A stretch of 64,000 nucleotides of DNA from contig CAWJFY010000009.1 of NCBI GenBank assembly GCA_963842295.1, positions 62,001 through 126,000 of the forward strand, in the 5' to 3' direction. Positions 8,477-17,355 of this stretch are shown piece after piece. The number at the start of each line of letters is the position of its first letter. Position 1 is the stretch's first letter. The stretch is from JAJNBA01 sp963842295 (GTDB lineage: Bacteria; Actinomycetota; UBA4738; HRBIN12). The notes under the pieces are model-generated. The model saw nothing but the letters and a program-made list of their open reading frames with translations, had not been told where the DNA came from and searched no databases. A program made the position numbers and the translations under genes.

Positions 8477-9634
8477 TCAGGTGGCCTCGATGATCTCAGC
8501 CGTGCGACGGCGGGCCCATGCATCCGCGCGCTCGATGTGCACGACCGAGACGACCGAGGGTGGTTCGTGTTCATCGACGATCGTCTGGACGATCTCCACG
8601 ATGCGAGGAAGCGGGATCTTCCCGTCGAGGAATGCCATCACGGCCACCTCGTTCGCGGCGTTCATCACCGCGGGGAACGTGAGCCCGAGTGCGCCGACCC
8701 GGTACGCGAGGTCGACCGCCGGGAAGGCCTCGTGGTCGACGGGCTCGAAGGTGAGGGGCGTCTCCGTGAGCGGCAGCGAGGCCACTCCGGCGGGGAGCCG
8801 TTCCGGCCACGCGAGGGCGAGTTGGATCGGCAGACGCATGTCCGCCGTCGCCATCTCCGCTCGCATCGACCCGTCCCGGAACTCGGCGATCGCGTGCACC
8901 AGCCCCTCGGGATGGACCAGTACGTGGATCTGCGAGTACTCGAGCCCGAAGAGGTAATGCGCCTCGATCACCTCGAGACCCTTGTTCATCAGCGTCGCCG
9001 AGTCGATGGTGATCTTGGGGCCCATCGACCACACGGGGTGCTGCAACGCCTCCTTCATCGATGCCTTGGCGAGCTCCGTCGCCGTCCAGCCGCGGAACGG
9101 ACCTCCCGAGGCGGTGATGACCACGCGCTTCAGGTCTTCACGGCGCTCGCCTCGGAGCGCCATGGCGAGCGCCGCGTGCTCGGAGTCCACCGGCCGGAGC
9201 CGCTCCGGCTCGCCCTTGATGAGATCCATCACGAGCTCTCCGCCCACGACGAGCGATTCCTTGTTGGCGAGGGCCAGGGTCTTGCCGTTCTGCAGCGCGG
9301 CCAGCGTCGGCGCCAGGCCGGAGGATCCGACGAGTGCGTTCAAGACGATATCCGCCTCGGTGTCCGCGGCCAGGCGCTCGGCGGCGTCCGGCCCGACGAC
9401 GAGCTCCACACCACGGAGCGAGGCGACGCCGTCCCTGACTTCCTCGGCCGCCGTCTCGTCAGCGATCGCGACCACGGGCGGCAGGAACTCGCGGATCTGG
9501 CCCATCAGGAGTTCCTGGTTCGTACCCGCGACGGACAGACCGACGACCTTGAAGCGCTCGGGATTGCGACGGACGACGTCCAGGGCCTGGGTCCCGACCG
9601 ATCCCGTCGAGCCGAGGATGGTGACACTTCGCAT
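8477..9634 (-). CDS. dxr: 1-deoxy-D-xylulose-5-phosphate reductoisomerase
   Basis: Dxr (IspC) makes MEP from DXP, the first committed step of the MEP pathway. The 385 residues carry the NADPH-binding start ILGSTGSVGTQALDVV, the metal/substrate motifs LANKESLVVGGE, DSEHAA and ASGGPFRG, and the MGPKITIDSATLMNKGLE block. ATG 9634 is preceded 6 nt upstream by TAGGCT, suggesting a leaderless transcript that starts at the gene. It leads the unit dxr-rseP. Confidence 0.97.
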   Translation of the reverse strand: MRSVTILGSTGSVGTQALDVVRRNPERFKVVGLSVAGTNQELLMGQIREFLPPVVAIADETAAEEVRDGVASLRGVELVVGPDAAERLAADTEADIVLNALVGSSGLAPTLAALQNGKTLALANKESLVVGGELVMDLIKGEPERLRPVDSEHAALAMALRGERREDLKRVVITASGGPFRGWTATELAKASMKEALQHPVWSMGPKITIDSATLMNKGLEVIEAHYLFGLEYSQIHVLVHPEGLVHAIAEFRDGSMRAEMATADMRLPIQLALAWPERLPAGVASLPLTETPLTFEPVDHEAFPAVDLAYRVGALGLTFPAVMNAANEVAVMAFLDGKIPLPRIVEIVQTIVDEHEPPSVVSVVHIERADAWARRRTAEIIEAT

Positions 9635-9640
9635 GAGAAC

Positions 9641-9646
9641 AGCCTA
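9641..9646 (-). promoter_or_regulatory. Putative -10 box (TAGGCT) for dxr
   Basis: TAGGCT lies 6 nt upstream of the dxr ATG, inside the 52-nt gap after cdsA. No convincing -35 element is visible. Confidence 0.55.
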
Positions 9647-9686
9647 CCCCCGACCGCGAGGGAACAGGCAGCGCCCGCCCAGAACG

Positions 9687-11249
9687 CTAGAAGGCGATGA
9701 CGCGCAGGAGAAGGAGGGCCGCGGGCGCCACGAACAGCAGTGAATCGATCCTGTCGAGGACACCACCGTGCCCGGGGAGGAGGCTACTCATGTCCTTGAT
9801 CGCGAGGTCGCGTTTGATGAGGGACTCGGCCAGGTCACCGAACGTGGCGGCCAAGGCCACGACGAGCCCGAGCAGGACCGCGTTCACGCGTCCACCGTCC
9901 TTGAAGATCCCGGGCCCGAAGTCGACGAACGCGGTGACGAACGCCGACGAGGCGACCACCGTCACGAGCGTCGCGCCGATCAGGCCCTCGAGCGACTTCT
10001 TCGGGCTGGTCGCAGGCGCGAGCGGCCGCTGGATCGCCGAACCTCCCCACACGGAGCCGATGAGGAACGCCGCCGTGTCGAAGATGAAGGCGAGCCCGAT
10101 CACCGCGACGACGATCTGCGTATCGAACGTGGTCAAGATGATCAGGAGGGAGCCCGCGAGCGCGGGGATCCAGACCATCCCGAGCAGGGTCAGCCCGATG
10201 TTGCCGACCGTGTCCTTGCGATGGGGAGCAGGGACCGTCATGAACCACAGGAACGTGGCCAGGAGACCGAGCGAGAGCATCGCCACGAGTCCGGCCTCGG
10301 CGTGGAAGTATGCCCCGGCCAACACCAGGGCGCCACTCACCAATCCCACGGCGGTCGCCGGCTGGCGGTGGTGTTTCACGAGCACCCCGTACAGCTCACC
10401 TTGCGCGACGAGGGCCAGGATCGCAGCGACGATGGCGAAGACCGCGTCATCGATCAGGAGCGCGACGAGCGCGACACCTGCGAGCACGATGCCGGTGAGG
10501 AACGCCGCGGGCACGTCCCGGTCGGTTGCTTGGCGGTCGAGGTCGGCCCCGACCTCGACGGCTGCGGGCTCCTGCCAGCTGGGTCCCCCGAGACCCTCGG
10601 CGCCGACGACGATCGTCCGTGACGGCTCCTGTTCGGCCATGGCGGCGAACACGTCCTCGTCTCCCTCGCCGCCCGGGTACGGCCCGGCACCCAGCTCCTC
10701 CATCAGGTCGGCTGCGTTCTCCTCGTCGATCTGGACGACCCGAGGTGCCGAGGCCTCCTCACCTGCGAGGGATCCCGCGAAATGGGATGCCGCCTCCTCC
10801 AACTCCTCGTCGGAAGGCCGCTCCCCCTCCTGGTTCTGCAAGGCGGGCGCGTCATCCTCCACCGCCGGCCGCCCGAACAGGGCCTGTTCGTCATCGGGCC
10901 GGTCCATCTCCGCGGGCCGGGCGACCAGACCTTCGTCCACCTCCTCGGGGGCGGACACTCCGAGGGCCTGGTCGACGGGCTCGAGCGAGGCGGTGTCGTA
11001 CCAATCGCCCTCGTCCTCGTCGTCGTCCTCGAAGGTCCCGGCCGTTGCCTCGGCCCGCTCGTCAGCCGAGGCGGGCACGGTGACCACAGGTTCGGGCTCA
11101 CGCCGAACGGTGACGTGGTCTTCTCCCGGCGCCTCGCCGGGCGGCGGAGCGGCTTCCTCCGTCTCGTCCCACTCGACGTCTTTGATCGGGGCGAAGAACT
11201 TGTCCAGATCCTCGAACAGGTCCTCGCTCTCGCGCTCGTCGTCGGGCAC
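9687..11249 (-). CDS. cdsA: Phosphatidate cytidylyltransferase with long acidic N-terminal extension
   Basis: CdsA makes CDP-diacylglycerol from phosphatidate and CTP, the precursor of membrane phospholipids. The C-terminal half (about 240-520) has many membrane helices and the family signature near the end (KRDLAIKDMSSLLPGHGG, then DRIDSLLF). The first roughly 220 residues are unusual: a low-complexity Glu/Asp-rich segment (EWDETEEAA, EDDDEDEGDW). At 520 residues the protein is far longer than the usual 270-300. The start GTG shares one base with the frr stop, so the two are coupled. Confidence 0.94.
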   Translation of the reverse strand: MPDDERESEDLFEDLDKFFAPIKDVEWDETEEAAPPPGEAPGEDHVTVRREPEPVVTVPASADERAEATAGTFEDDDEDEGDWYDTASLEPVDQALGVSAPEEVDEGLVARPAEMDRPDDEQALFGRPAVEDDAPALQNQEGERPSDEELEEAASHFAGSLAGEEASAPRVVQIDEENAADLMEELGAGPYPGGEGDEDVFAAMAEQEPSRTIVVGAEGLGGPSWQEPAAVEVGADLDRQATDRDVPAAFLTGIVLAGVALVALLIDDAVFAIVAAILALVAQGELYGVLVKHHRQPATAVGLVSGALVLAGAYFHAEAGLVAMLSLGLLATFLWFMTVPAPHRKDTVGNIGLTLLGMVWIPALAGSLLIILTTFDTQIVVAVIGLAFIFDTAAFLIGSVWGGSAIQRPLAPATSPKKSLEGLIGATLVTVVASSAFVTAFVDFGPGIFKDGGRVNAVLLGLVVALAATFGDLAESLIKRDLAIKDMSSLLPGHGGVLDRIDSLLFVAPAALLLLRVIAF

Positions 11250-11809
11250 TAGACCTCCATGAGCTCAGATTCCTTGTGGCGCTGGTTCTCGTCGATCTCT
11301 GCCACGTATCGGTCCGTCAGCTTCTGGAGCTCCTTCTCTCCCCTCGAGAGCTCATCTTCCGAGATGGAATGCTCTCGCTCAAGCTTCTCCATATCATCCT
11401 TGGAATGTCGCCGTACGTTCCGGACGGCGACGCGACCCTCTTCGGCCCGGTGATGGACCTGCTTGACGAGCTCCTTCCGGCGCTCTTCCGTGAGCGGCGG
11501 GAAGGCGAGGCGTATCACCTGTCCGTCGTTCGAGGGGGTGATCCCGAGGTCGCTCTGCTGGATCGCCTTCTCGATCTGCGTGATCGAGTTCTTGTCGAAC
11601 GGCTGGACCACGAGCAGTCTGGGCTCGGGGACGTTGACGGCGGCGAGCTGATTCAGCGCGACCGGCGTCCCGTAGTACTCGACCATGATCCGGCTGAGCA
11701 CGGCGCCCGAGGCCCGTCCCGTCCTGATGGACGACAGGTCCTCGCGCAGGTGGAGCATCGCCTGCTCCATCTTGTGGTCCGCCTCCTTCAAAGTGGAGTC
11801 GACCGTCAT
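11249..11809 (-). CDS. frr: Ribosome recycling factor
   Basis: RRF releases ribosomes from mRNA after termination, together with EF-G. The 186 residues match the family length. The motifs are seen throughout: LREDLSSIRTGRAS, YYGTPVALNQLA, IQKAI-like IEKAIQQSDLGITPSNDG, IRLAFPPLTEERRKELV. The ATG overlaps the pyrH TGA (ATGA), and its own stop overlaps cdsA, so pyrH-frr-cdsA form one coupled unit. Confidence 0.98.
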   Translation of the reverse strand: MTVDSTLKEADHKMEQAMLHLREDLSSIRTGRASGAVLSRIMVEYYGTPVALNQLAAVNVPEPRLLVVQPFDKNSITQIEKAIQQSDLGITPSNDGQVIRLAFPPLTEERRKELVKQVHHRAEEGRVAVRNVRRHSKDDMEKLEREHSISEDELSRGEKELQKLTDRYVAEIDENQRHKESELMEV

Positions 11810-12564
11810 CCGGCGCCTCCGTGGACCAGCGAGCCGATCGGCTCACCTGTCACGACCCGTCGGATGTTGCCCTCCTCCCAGAGGTCGAACACGATGATCG
11901 GAAGTTTGTTCTCCATGCAGAGCGAGATCGCCGTCGCATCCATCACCTGGTAGCCCTCACGGAGGATGTCGACGTACTCGATCGTGTCGAGGCGGGAGGC
12001 GCCGGGGACGACCTTGGGATCGGCCGTGTACACGCCGTCCACCTTCGTCCCTTTGAGGAGCGCGTCGGCGCCGATCTCCAGGGCACGCTGCGCGGCGCAG
12101 GTATCGGTGGAGAAGTACGGCACGCCCAAACCGGCGGCGAATATCACCACCCGTCCTTTCTCCAGGTGACGTCGCGCCCTCAAGGGGATGAACGGCTCCG
12201 CGAGCTGGGTCATCTGGATCGCGGTCTGGACCCGCGTCGGGACGTGCAGCTTCTCGAGCGAGTCCTGCAGCGCCAGGGAGTTCATCACGGTGCCGAGCAT
12301 CCCCATGTAGTCGGCGCGGCTCCGTTCGATCCCCGGGGCCTGACGCCCACGCCAGATGTTGCCGCCACCGACCACGACCGCGATCTGAACGCCGAGGTCT
12401 ACGACCTCCGCGAGCTGCCGACCGATCAGCGCGGTCGCCTCGGTGCTGATCCCTGAACCTTCGGGCGACGCGAACGCCTCGCCGGAGAGCTTGAGCAGGA
12501 CGCGGTGATAGCCGGTCCTCACTGCTCTGCTCGCCGTCACGTTCGCTTGCGCTCCCCTCGTCAT
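11806..12564 (-). CDS. pyrH: Uridylate kinase
   Basis: PyrH phosphorylates UMP to UDP in pyrimidine synthesis. The 252-residue protein is an amino-acid-kinase fold with LLKLSGEAFAS, the GGGNIWRG phosphate-binding loop, ADYMGMLGTVMNSLALQ and TDTCAAQRALE. It starts 15 nt after tsf. The first 18 or so residues are an extension relative to most homologues, so a later start is possible, although ATG 12564 fits the spacing from tsf. Confidence 0.97.
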   Translation of the reverse strand: MTRGAQANVTASRAVRTGYHRVLLKLSGEAFASPEGSGISTEATALIGRQLAEVVDLGVQIAVVVGGGNIWRGRQAPGIERSRADYMGMLGTVMNSLALQDSLEKLHVPTRVQTAIQMTQLAEPFIPLRARRHLEKGRVVIFAAGLGVPYFSTDTCAAQRALEIGADALLKGTKVDGVYTADPKVVPGASRLDTIEYVDILREGYQVMDATAISLCMENKLPIIVFDLWEEGNIRRVVTGEPIGSLVHGGAG

Positions 12565-12579
12565 CGCACTGATACGGCG

Positions 12580-13191
12580 TCAATCCTCGGTGGACTCACC
12601 CAGCTTGTATCGGACGAACCGACGGACGGCAACCTTCTCCCCGACCTTCGCACCCACCTCGTCGAGGAGCTGCTGGATCGTCTTCGAGTCATCCCTGACG
12701 AACGGCTGTTCCAACAGGACGGAGTCCTCGTAGAACGCCTTGAGCTTCCCCTCGACGATCCTGTCGACCACGTTGTCAGGTTTCCCTGACTCCTTGGCCT
12801 GCACGCGGGCGATGTGCTCCTCCTGCTCCACGACCTCACCGGGGACGTCCTCACGGGCGAGCCAGCTGGGTGCGGCCGGGCTCGCGATGTGCAGCGCGAT
12901 GTCCTTCACCAGCTGCTTGAACTCATCGGTGTTCGCGACGAAGTCCGTCTCGCTGTTCACCTCGACGAGCACGCCCACCGTGTTGTTGAAATGGATGTAG
13001 CTGTCGATGAGACCTTGGTTGGCTGCACGACCGGCGCGCTTCGCCGCGGAGGCGAGGCCCTTCTGGCGGAGCAGCTCGATGGCCTTGTCGACGTCACCCC
13101 CCGTCTCCTGGAGGGCTCGCTTGCAATCCATCATCCCGGCACCCGTGAGGTCGCGGAGCTTCTTCACCTGACCCGCGGAGATGTCGCTCAT
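12580..13191 (-). CDS. tsf: Elongation factor Ts (short form)
   Basis: EF-Ts recharges EF-Tu with GTP. At 203 residues this is the compact form known from several lineages rather than the 280-residue E. coli type. The N-terminal UBA-like segment (LRDLTGAGMMDCKRALQ) and the EF-Tu contact motif SETDFVAN are clear. The ATG overlaps the rpsB stop (ATGA). Confidence 0.97.
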   Translation of the reverse strand: MSDISAGQVKKLRDLTGAGMMDCKRALQETGGDVDKAIELLRQKGLASAAKRAGRAANQGLIDSYIHFNNTVGVLVEVNSETDFVANTDEFKQLVKDIALHIASPAAPSWLAREDVPGEVVEQEEHIARVQAKESGKPDNVVDRIVEGKLKAFYEDSVLLEQPFVRDDSKTIQQLLDEVGAKVGEKVAVRRFVRYKLGESTED

Positions 13192-14126
13192 CCAGTGTTC
13201 TCCGGCGTCCCGTCACGTGGGACAGCTTCCCCGGCGCCGGTGTCGTCGGTGTCGTCCGTTTCGACGACGACCTCAGGTTCGGGGCTGGGGAGGTCGGGCT
13301 CGAAGACCGTGCTCGCCGCGATCGCCCGCGCGTCCTCCGGCGACGGCACATCTTCATCCGCCGGCCCTGGGGCCGCGGTCGTGGACCGGCGGGGGGCAGC
13401 GGTCGGGCGACGCGCGACCGTCTTCTCGATGACCTCATCCTTGGCCATGCCGTACCCCTCGGCGAGGGCGTCCGCGATCACACGGGTGACGAGGCTGACC
13501 GCCCGGATCGCGTCGTCGTTGCCGGGGATCACGTAGTCGACCTCATCCGGATCGCAGTTCGTGTCGACGATCGCGATCACGGGGATGTCGAGCTTCCGCG
13601 CTTCGGTGACGGCGATCTCCTCCTTCTTCGTGTCCACGATGAAGACCGCGTCCGGGAGCCGTTCGAGCGCCTGGATCCCTCCGAGGTTCCGTTCGAGCTT
13701 CTCGCGCTCGTGTCGGAGACGGATCACCTCCTTCTTGGGGAGCTGATCCATCGCGCCAGAGGTCTCCATCTCCCGAAGCTCGCGGAGGCGGATCAACCGG
13801 CGAGAGATCGTCGTGAAGTTCGTCAGCATCCCGCCCAGCCATCGATGGTTCACGAAGGGCATCCCCACGCGGTTCGCGTGGTCCTCCACCACCTCCTGGG
13901 CCTGCTTCTTCGTGCCGATGAACAGGATCGTCCCTCGGCGTCGGCCGAGATCGCGGACGAACTCGTAGGTCTCCTCGATGCCCGCGAGAGACTTCTCGAG
14001 GTCGATGATGTAGATGCCGGATCGCTCTCCGAACAGATACCGCTGCATCTTCGGGTTCCACCGTCTGGTCTGGTGGCCGAAGTGCACGCCGGCTTCGAGG
14101 AGCTCCCGCCTGGTGACGACAGGCAC
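13188..14126 (-). CDS. rpsB: 30S ribosomal protein S2 with acidic C-terminal tail
   Basis: S2 core at residues 1-235: LLEAGVHFGHQTRRWNPKM, IDLEKS, GTKKQAQEVV, RWLGGMLTNF, IPVIAIVDTNCDPD. About 75 further residues are low-complexity and rich in Pro, Asp, Glu and Thr (DEDVPSPEDAR, VVETDDTDD). The tail is longer than in most bacteria and resembles tails on S16 and L19 in this window. It begins the rpsB-tsf-pyrH-frr-cdsA run and has a Shine-Dalgarno AGGAGGG just upstream. Confidence 0.97.
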   Translation of the reverse strand: MPVVTRRELLEAGVHFGHQTRRWNPKMQRYLFGERSGIYIIDLEKSLAGIEETYEFVRDLGRRRGTILFIGTKKQAQEVVEDHANRVGMPFVNHRWLGGMLTNFTTISRRLIRLRELREMETSGAMDQLPKKEVIRLRHEREKLERNLGGIQALERLPDAVFIVDTKKEEIAVTEARKLDIPVIAIVDTNCDPDEVDYVIPGNDDAIRAVSLVTRVIADALAEGYGMAKDEVIEKTVARRPTAAPRRSTTAAPGPADEDVPSPEDARAIAASTVFEPDLPSPEPEVVVETDDTDDTGAGEAVPRDGTPENTG

Positions 14127-14262
14127 GTTTCCCTCCTGATGTGTGGGTTTTTCCTCCGTCCAGATCTACCCACGGGCGGCCCGGCCTTGGCCTGGGACCC
14201 CGCCATCGCGGTCCTCGGACGTGTGTACTCGGCACCATCCGGTGCCGGCGCGCGGCAGTCTA
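14127..14262 (-). promoter_or_regulatory. Probable rpsB promoter and leader
   Basis: On the minus strand TAGACT (14262-14257) is a good -10 box. Transcription from about 14250 would give a leader of about 120 nt ending in AGGAGGG before rpsB. The leader starts with a perfect hairpin, GGCACC/GGTGCC with a GGAT loop (14231-14246), and ends in an A-rich run before the ribosome site. A role in S2 autoregulation is possible but inferred only from the length and hairpin. Confidence 0.45.
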
Positions 14263-14279
14263 CCAGCGGCGATGTGCGC

Positions 14280-15236
14280 TCACGGCCGTCCCTTCGAGCC
14301 CCTGGCGGCGGGGCGTTCCCGCGACCGGGTGGCCCGGACGCGCGCGTCGGGCACCTCTTCGGCGATCGCGAGGTAGCGCAACGCATAAGCACCCACGATC
14401 GCGGCATGCAGAAGGTTCATCAGGACCACGTAGATCCAGGCCTGGTACGGGGGGTTGACGTCCAGAAGCGCCCCCGGAAGGCCTGGCGCGAGGAGCGTGG
14501 CGTAGACCGGCACGACGTAGATCGCAGCGAAGGGGAGGTTCCCCGATCCGGGCATCCGTGCGGCGCGGATCGAGCGACCGAGGCACTCCATCAATCGGTG
14601 GTGCTCCATGACCGCGATGATCGGGGCGAACGCGAATACCCATGTCGCGACGACCAGGCCCGCCGTCCGGATCATGAGCGCAAGCCCGAGACCACCGAGC
14701 GCTGCCACGATATCCGTCGCGAAGACGACCGCCACCCCGATCACATGGAGCGCGAAGACCACGGGGAACGCTCGGAGTCCACGGATCGCTCCCCAGCGCG
14801 TGGCGCGACCGCTCTCGATCCCCTCGATCGCCAGGCCGACGAGCAGCGAGAACCAGATCGCGTGCACCGCCGCGGCGCCGAACACGAAGAGCAGCCCCTG
14901 CCGGACCCCGAGGATCCCGATCGAGATGGAGAGGTCGGTGAAGGTACTCAACGGCGTGGGTGCGGAGACGTAGGCGAGCAGAGCGAACGGACCGGGATAG
15001 CCGAGGGCGACGATCACCAGCCACTCTGCGATGAGCCAGGCGAGCAGCGCGCCCACGACCACGGGACTCGACCACGTCCCCGCAAGGCCTCTGGTGAACG
15101 ACGTGCGCATCTTCGGCATCGAGTCCATCGGCGGAGCGGACATGCCGGACAGAAGACCCCGGCGCGGCGGCGGAGCCGACGCCCTTTCCCTTCCTCGACC
15201 CGTTCCTTGGCGCTTGCCCTGGCTTCGCGAGCTCAT
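14280..15236 (-). CDS. Multi-pass membrane protein of unknown function
   Basis: A 318-residue protein with a basic, Arg/Gly-rich cytoplasmic start (about 45 residues) and about six or seven hydrophobic helices between 55 and 290. The C-terminus is again strongly basic (VRATRSRERP). No enzymatic motif is recognised. Its ATG overlaps the stop of the upstream PQQ-repeat protein (ATGA), so the pair is probably made together. It is not a member of a family I can name. Confidence 0.7.
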   Translation of the reverse strand: MSSRSQGKRQGTGRGRERASAPPPRRGLLSGMSAPPMDSMPKMRTSFTRGLAGTWSSPVVVGALLAWLIAEWLVIVALGYPGPFALLAYVSAPTPLSTFTDLSISIGILGVRQGLLFVFGAAAVHAIWFSLLVGLAIEGIESGRATRWGAIRGLRAFPVVFALHVIGVAVVFATDIVAALGGLGLALMIRTAGLVVATWVFAFAPIIAVMEHHRLMECLGRSIRAARMPGSGNLPFAAIYVVPVYATLLAPGLPGALLDVNPPYQAWIYVVLMNLLHAAIVGAYALRYLAIAEEVPDARVRATRSRERPAARGSKGRP

Positions 15237-16762
15237 CCCGAGTCCTCGCCGTTGCCGGAGCCCGTGTCGGAGGCGACCGCCGGACCCAGCCTTCGTTGCA
15301 ACGGACGCGCGACCATGACCGCGACGAGACCAACGAGCAGACCACCCAGGACATAGCCGATCAGCATCTCGCCGATGTCGATCGCGGTCGGCGACGGCTC
15401 ATCGAGCAGCCGCCCTGCGGCGTCGGCCTCGAACGCCACCAGCCCGGCGCCGTCGGCACCGGTGACGCCGACGAGCAGATCGCCCGCGTCCGCGAGCCCT
15501 CGGAGGAGGACCTCCCGACCGTCGACCCGCCAGACGAGGTGCCCGCTCCTGCGATCGACCGCGTACAGGGTGCCGGCGTCCGTCGGAACGAGGATCTGGT
15601 CAGCCGTGAGGAGCGGCGGCGAGGACTGGGACACCGCGTTCAGCGCTTGGTCCCAGATCGGGACGCCGGTCTGGGCGTCGAAGGCGTATACGCGGCCGGT
15701 CACATCGACGGCGAAGACCTGACCATCCGACGAGACCGGCGCGGGCGCCCCCACCTCCCGCAGGAGGAAGGGCTGGCGCGGAGCGAGCGGGTTCACCACT
15801 TCGGTGCGCCAGAGGAAGCGACCGTCCTCCGCATCGAAGGCGAGGACGCCACCGAAGGCGTCGAGCGCGAGGATGCGTCCGTCCGCGACGACCGGCGCGG
15901 TCACGAGATTCGACGCGTCCTCGGCGCTCGCCCGCCACAGCTCCTCCCCTTCCTCGATGTCGAGGGCCACGATCTCCGACGGCTCTTCCCGGCCGCCCAG
16001 CGTGGTCACCAGCGCTCGCCCCGCGTCGAGGGTGACGGCCCCTGAGATCGGCGTCCCGAGGTCGGCCTCCCACCGCACGTCGCCCGAAACGAGCTCGACC
16101 GCGGTGACGCGCCCACCAGCGTCCCCGACGTAGGCGGCGGTCTCGTCCACCGCGACCGGCGTTCGCACGATGTCCTCCAGTTGCACCGGCGATGCCCACG
16201 CGGGCTCGCCGGTCGCGAGATCGACGGCGTTCACGTGCGAGTCGAACTCGTCTTCCTCAACAACCGCCCCGGATAGAGGAGACGGAGACGGAGACGGAGA
16301 CGGAGACGGAGACGGAGAGGCGCTGGCCGACGCGGTCGTCGCGGGGCCACCGTCACCGGATCCCTCCGTGAACACCACGATCGCGCCGTCGGCGCCCTCT
16401 CCGATCGCGGGTTGGGAGGAGGGCCCGAGGTCACGATCGGCAGAGAACACCTCCGATCCGTCCGCGCTGTCGAATCCGAGCACGCCGGTCGGCGAGACCA
16501 CCACGATGGTGCCGTCCTCTGCCATCACCGGCGAGGACAGCCCAGCGGCGGTGTCGGTGGCCTCGAGCTCGATGTCTTCGTTGGTCCAGGCGACTACCAG
16601 CGGTGCGGATGGACCGTCGGAGATGCCATCGTGGGAGCCGCTGCCCTGGAACTGATCCCAGTCGGCCAGGGAGGCGAGGGGTGTGCCCACGACGATCCCG
16701 ACCGTGAGGGAAGCCACGGCGAGCGAGCAGCGTGAAACGCGGGAGAGGTGGAAGGGGCGCAA
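15233..16762 (-). CDS. Secreted, membrane-anchored PQQ-repeat beta-propeller protein
   Basis: 509 residues with a signal peptide (about 1-33), repeated propeller blades with AxD..G..LW-type ends (LDIEEGEELWRA, FDAEDGRFLWRT, FDAQTGVPIWDQ, VDRRSGHLVWRV), and a C-terminal membrane helix (IGYVLGGLLVGLVAVMVA). Between two blades lies a (Ser-Pro)n linker encoded by a perfect 6-bp repeat. The protein may bind ligands or proteins at the cell surface, as BamB-like propellers do; no catalytic motif is visible. The start is a TTG with TAGGAT 9 nt upstream. Confidence 0.8.
   Translation of the reverse strand: MRPFHLSRVSRCSLAVASLTVGIVVGTPLASLADWDQFQGSGSHDGISDGPSAPLVVAWTNEDIELEATDTAAGLSSPVMAEDGTIVVVSPTGVLGFDSADGSEVFSADRDLGPSSQPAIGEGADGAIVVFTEGSGDGGPATTASASASPSPSPSPSPSPSPLSGAVVEEDEFDSHVNAVDLATGEPAWASPVQLEDIVRTPVAVDETAAYVGDAGGRVTAVELVSGDVRWEADLGTPISGAVTLDAGRALVTTLGGREEPSEIVALDIEEGEELWRASAEDASNLVTAPVVADGRILALDAFGGVLAFDAEDGRFLWRTEVVNPLAPRQPFLLREVGAPAPVSSDGQVFAVDVTGRVYAFDAQTGVPIWDQALNAVSQSSPPLLTADQILVPTDAGTLYAVDRRSGHLVWRVDGREVLLRGLADAGDLLVGVTGADGAGLVAFEADAAGRLLDEPSPTAIDIGEMLIGYVLGGLLVGLVAVMVARPLQRRLGPAVASDTGSGNGEDSG
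16278..16318. repeat. Hexanucleotide tandem repeat (GGAGAC)n
   Basis: Six perfect copies of GGAGAC plus a partial copy. On the coding minus strand it reads as alternating Ser-Pro codons in the linker of the PQQ-repeat protein. The unit is 6 bp, so copy-number change keeps the frame. Confidence 0.95.
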
Positions 16763-16771
16763 GGCCGCGTC

Positions 16772-16777
16772 ATCCTA
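16772..16777 (-). promoter_or_regulatory. Putative -10 box (TAGGAT) for the PQQ-repeat gene
   Basis: TAGGAT ends 9 nt before the TTG start codon, matching the leaderless pattern seen at other genes in this window. Confidence 0.5.
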
Positions 16778-16802
16778 GCGGCTCCCTCCCCACGGAGCGC
16801 GT

Positions 16803-17291
16803 TCAAGCCCCGTTCAGTGGCGCCAGTCGGATGAACCTCCAGACGTCCATCGGTCGCAGGTAGTCGAGCGGATCCACGTAGACGTCGAGCAACTTGACAC
16901 CGAAGTGGAGATGGGGCACGAGCTCGCTCGGGTGTCCGGTCCCGGACCGACCGATCGGCTGCCCCCGCGAGACGAGGTCACCTCTGCGGGCGATCAGAGC
17001 GTCCAGCCAAGAGTAAGTCGACTCGAGACCGCCACCGTGGTCGATCGTCATGAAGAGCCTTCCACCCACCGGGCCGGCGAACGTCACCTTCCCCGCCGCC
17101 GGGGCTCGCACCGGAGAACCGACAGCGGCTGCGATGTCGATGCCTCGGTGACCTGAGCCGAACGGCGAATCCGGCGGGTCGAACCCTTGGCTCAGGGGAC
17201 CGAAGACTGGCCATGACCAGTCCCCGGCGGCGCGCGCCGGCCCGGGCAGCGCGAACGCGAAGAACGCACAGAGCAGGACCAGCTTCCTCAC
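16803..17291 (-). CDS. M23-family (LytM-type) peptidase
   Basis: A 162-residue secreted cell-wall endopeptidase or inactive LytM factor. The signal peptide is at 1-22 (PGPARAAG cleavage region). The zinc ligands are present: HRGIDIA supplies His and Asp, and the C-terminal HLHFG supplies the HxH motif, so it is probably active. It is short, consisting of little more than the catalytic domain. An M23 gene near whiG and rpsB is typical of actinobacteria. GTG 17291 has TAGCGT 7 nt upstream. Confidence 0.9.
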   Translation of the reverse strand: MRKLVLLCAFFAFALPGPARAAGDWSWPVFGPLSQGFDPPDSPFGSGHRGIDIAAAVGSPVRAPAAGKVTFAGPVGGRLFMTIDHGGGLESTYSWLDALIARRGDLVSRGQPIGRSGTGHPSELVPHLHFGVKLLDVYVDPLDYLRPMDVWRFIRLAPLNGA

Positions 17292-17298
17292 GTGAGCG

Positions 17299-17304
17299 AC
17301 GCTA
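17299..17304 (-). promoter_or_regulatory. Putative -10 box (TAGCGT) for the M23 peptidase gene
   Basis: TAGCGT lies 7 nt before the GTG start codon; a leaderless transcript is likely. Confidence 0.5.
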
Positions 17305-17355
17305 GTGAGCCCGGGCGGCGCGCGCCGTGAAGCGCGTCACACCCGTGAAGGTCTG

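Noticed and set aside
7151..9700. Long plus-strand open frame of about 849 codons over rseP and dxr
   Set aside because: It is an antisense frame produced by high GC content; no RBS, no family motifs, and it lies opposite two clear enzymes.
16278..16318. CRISPR-like repeat
   Set aside because: Units are 6 bp with no spacers and encode Ser-Pro codons.
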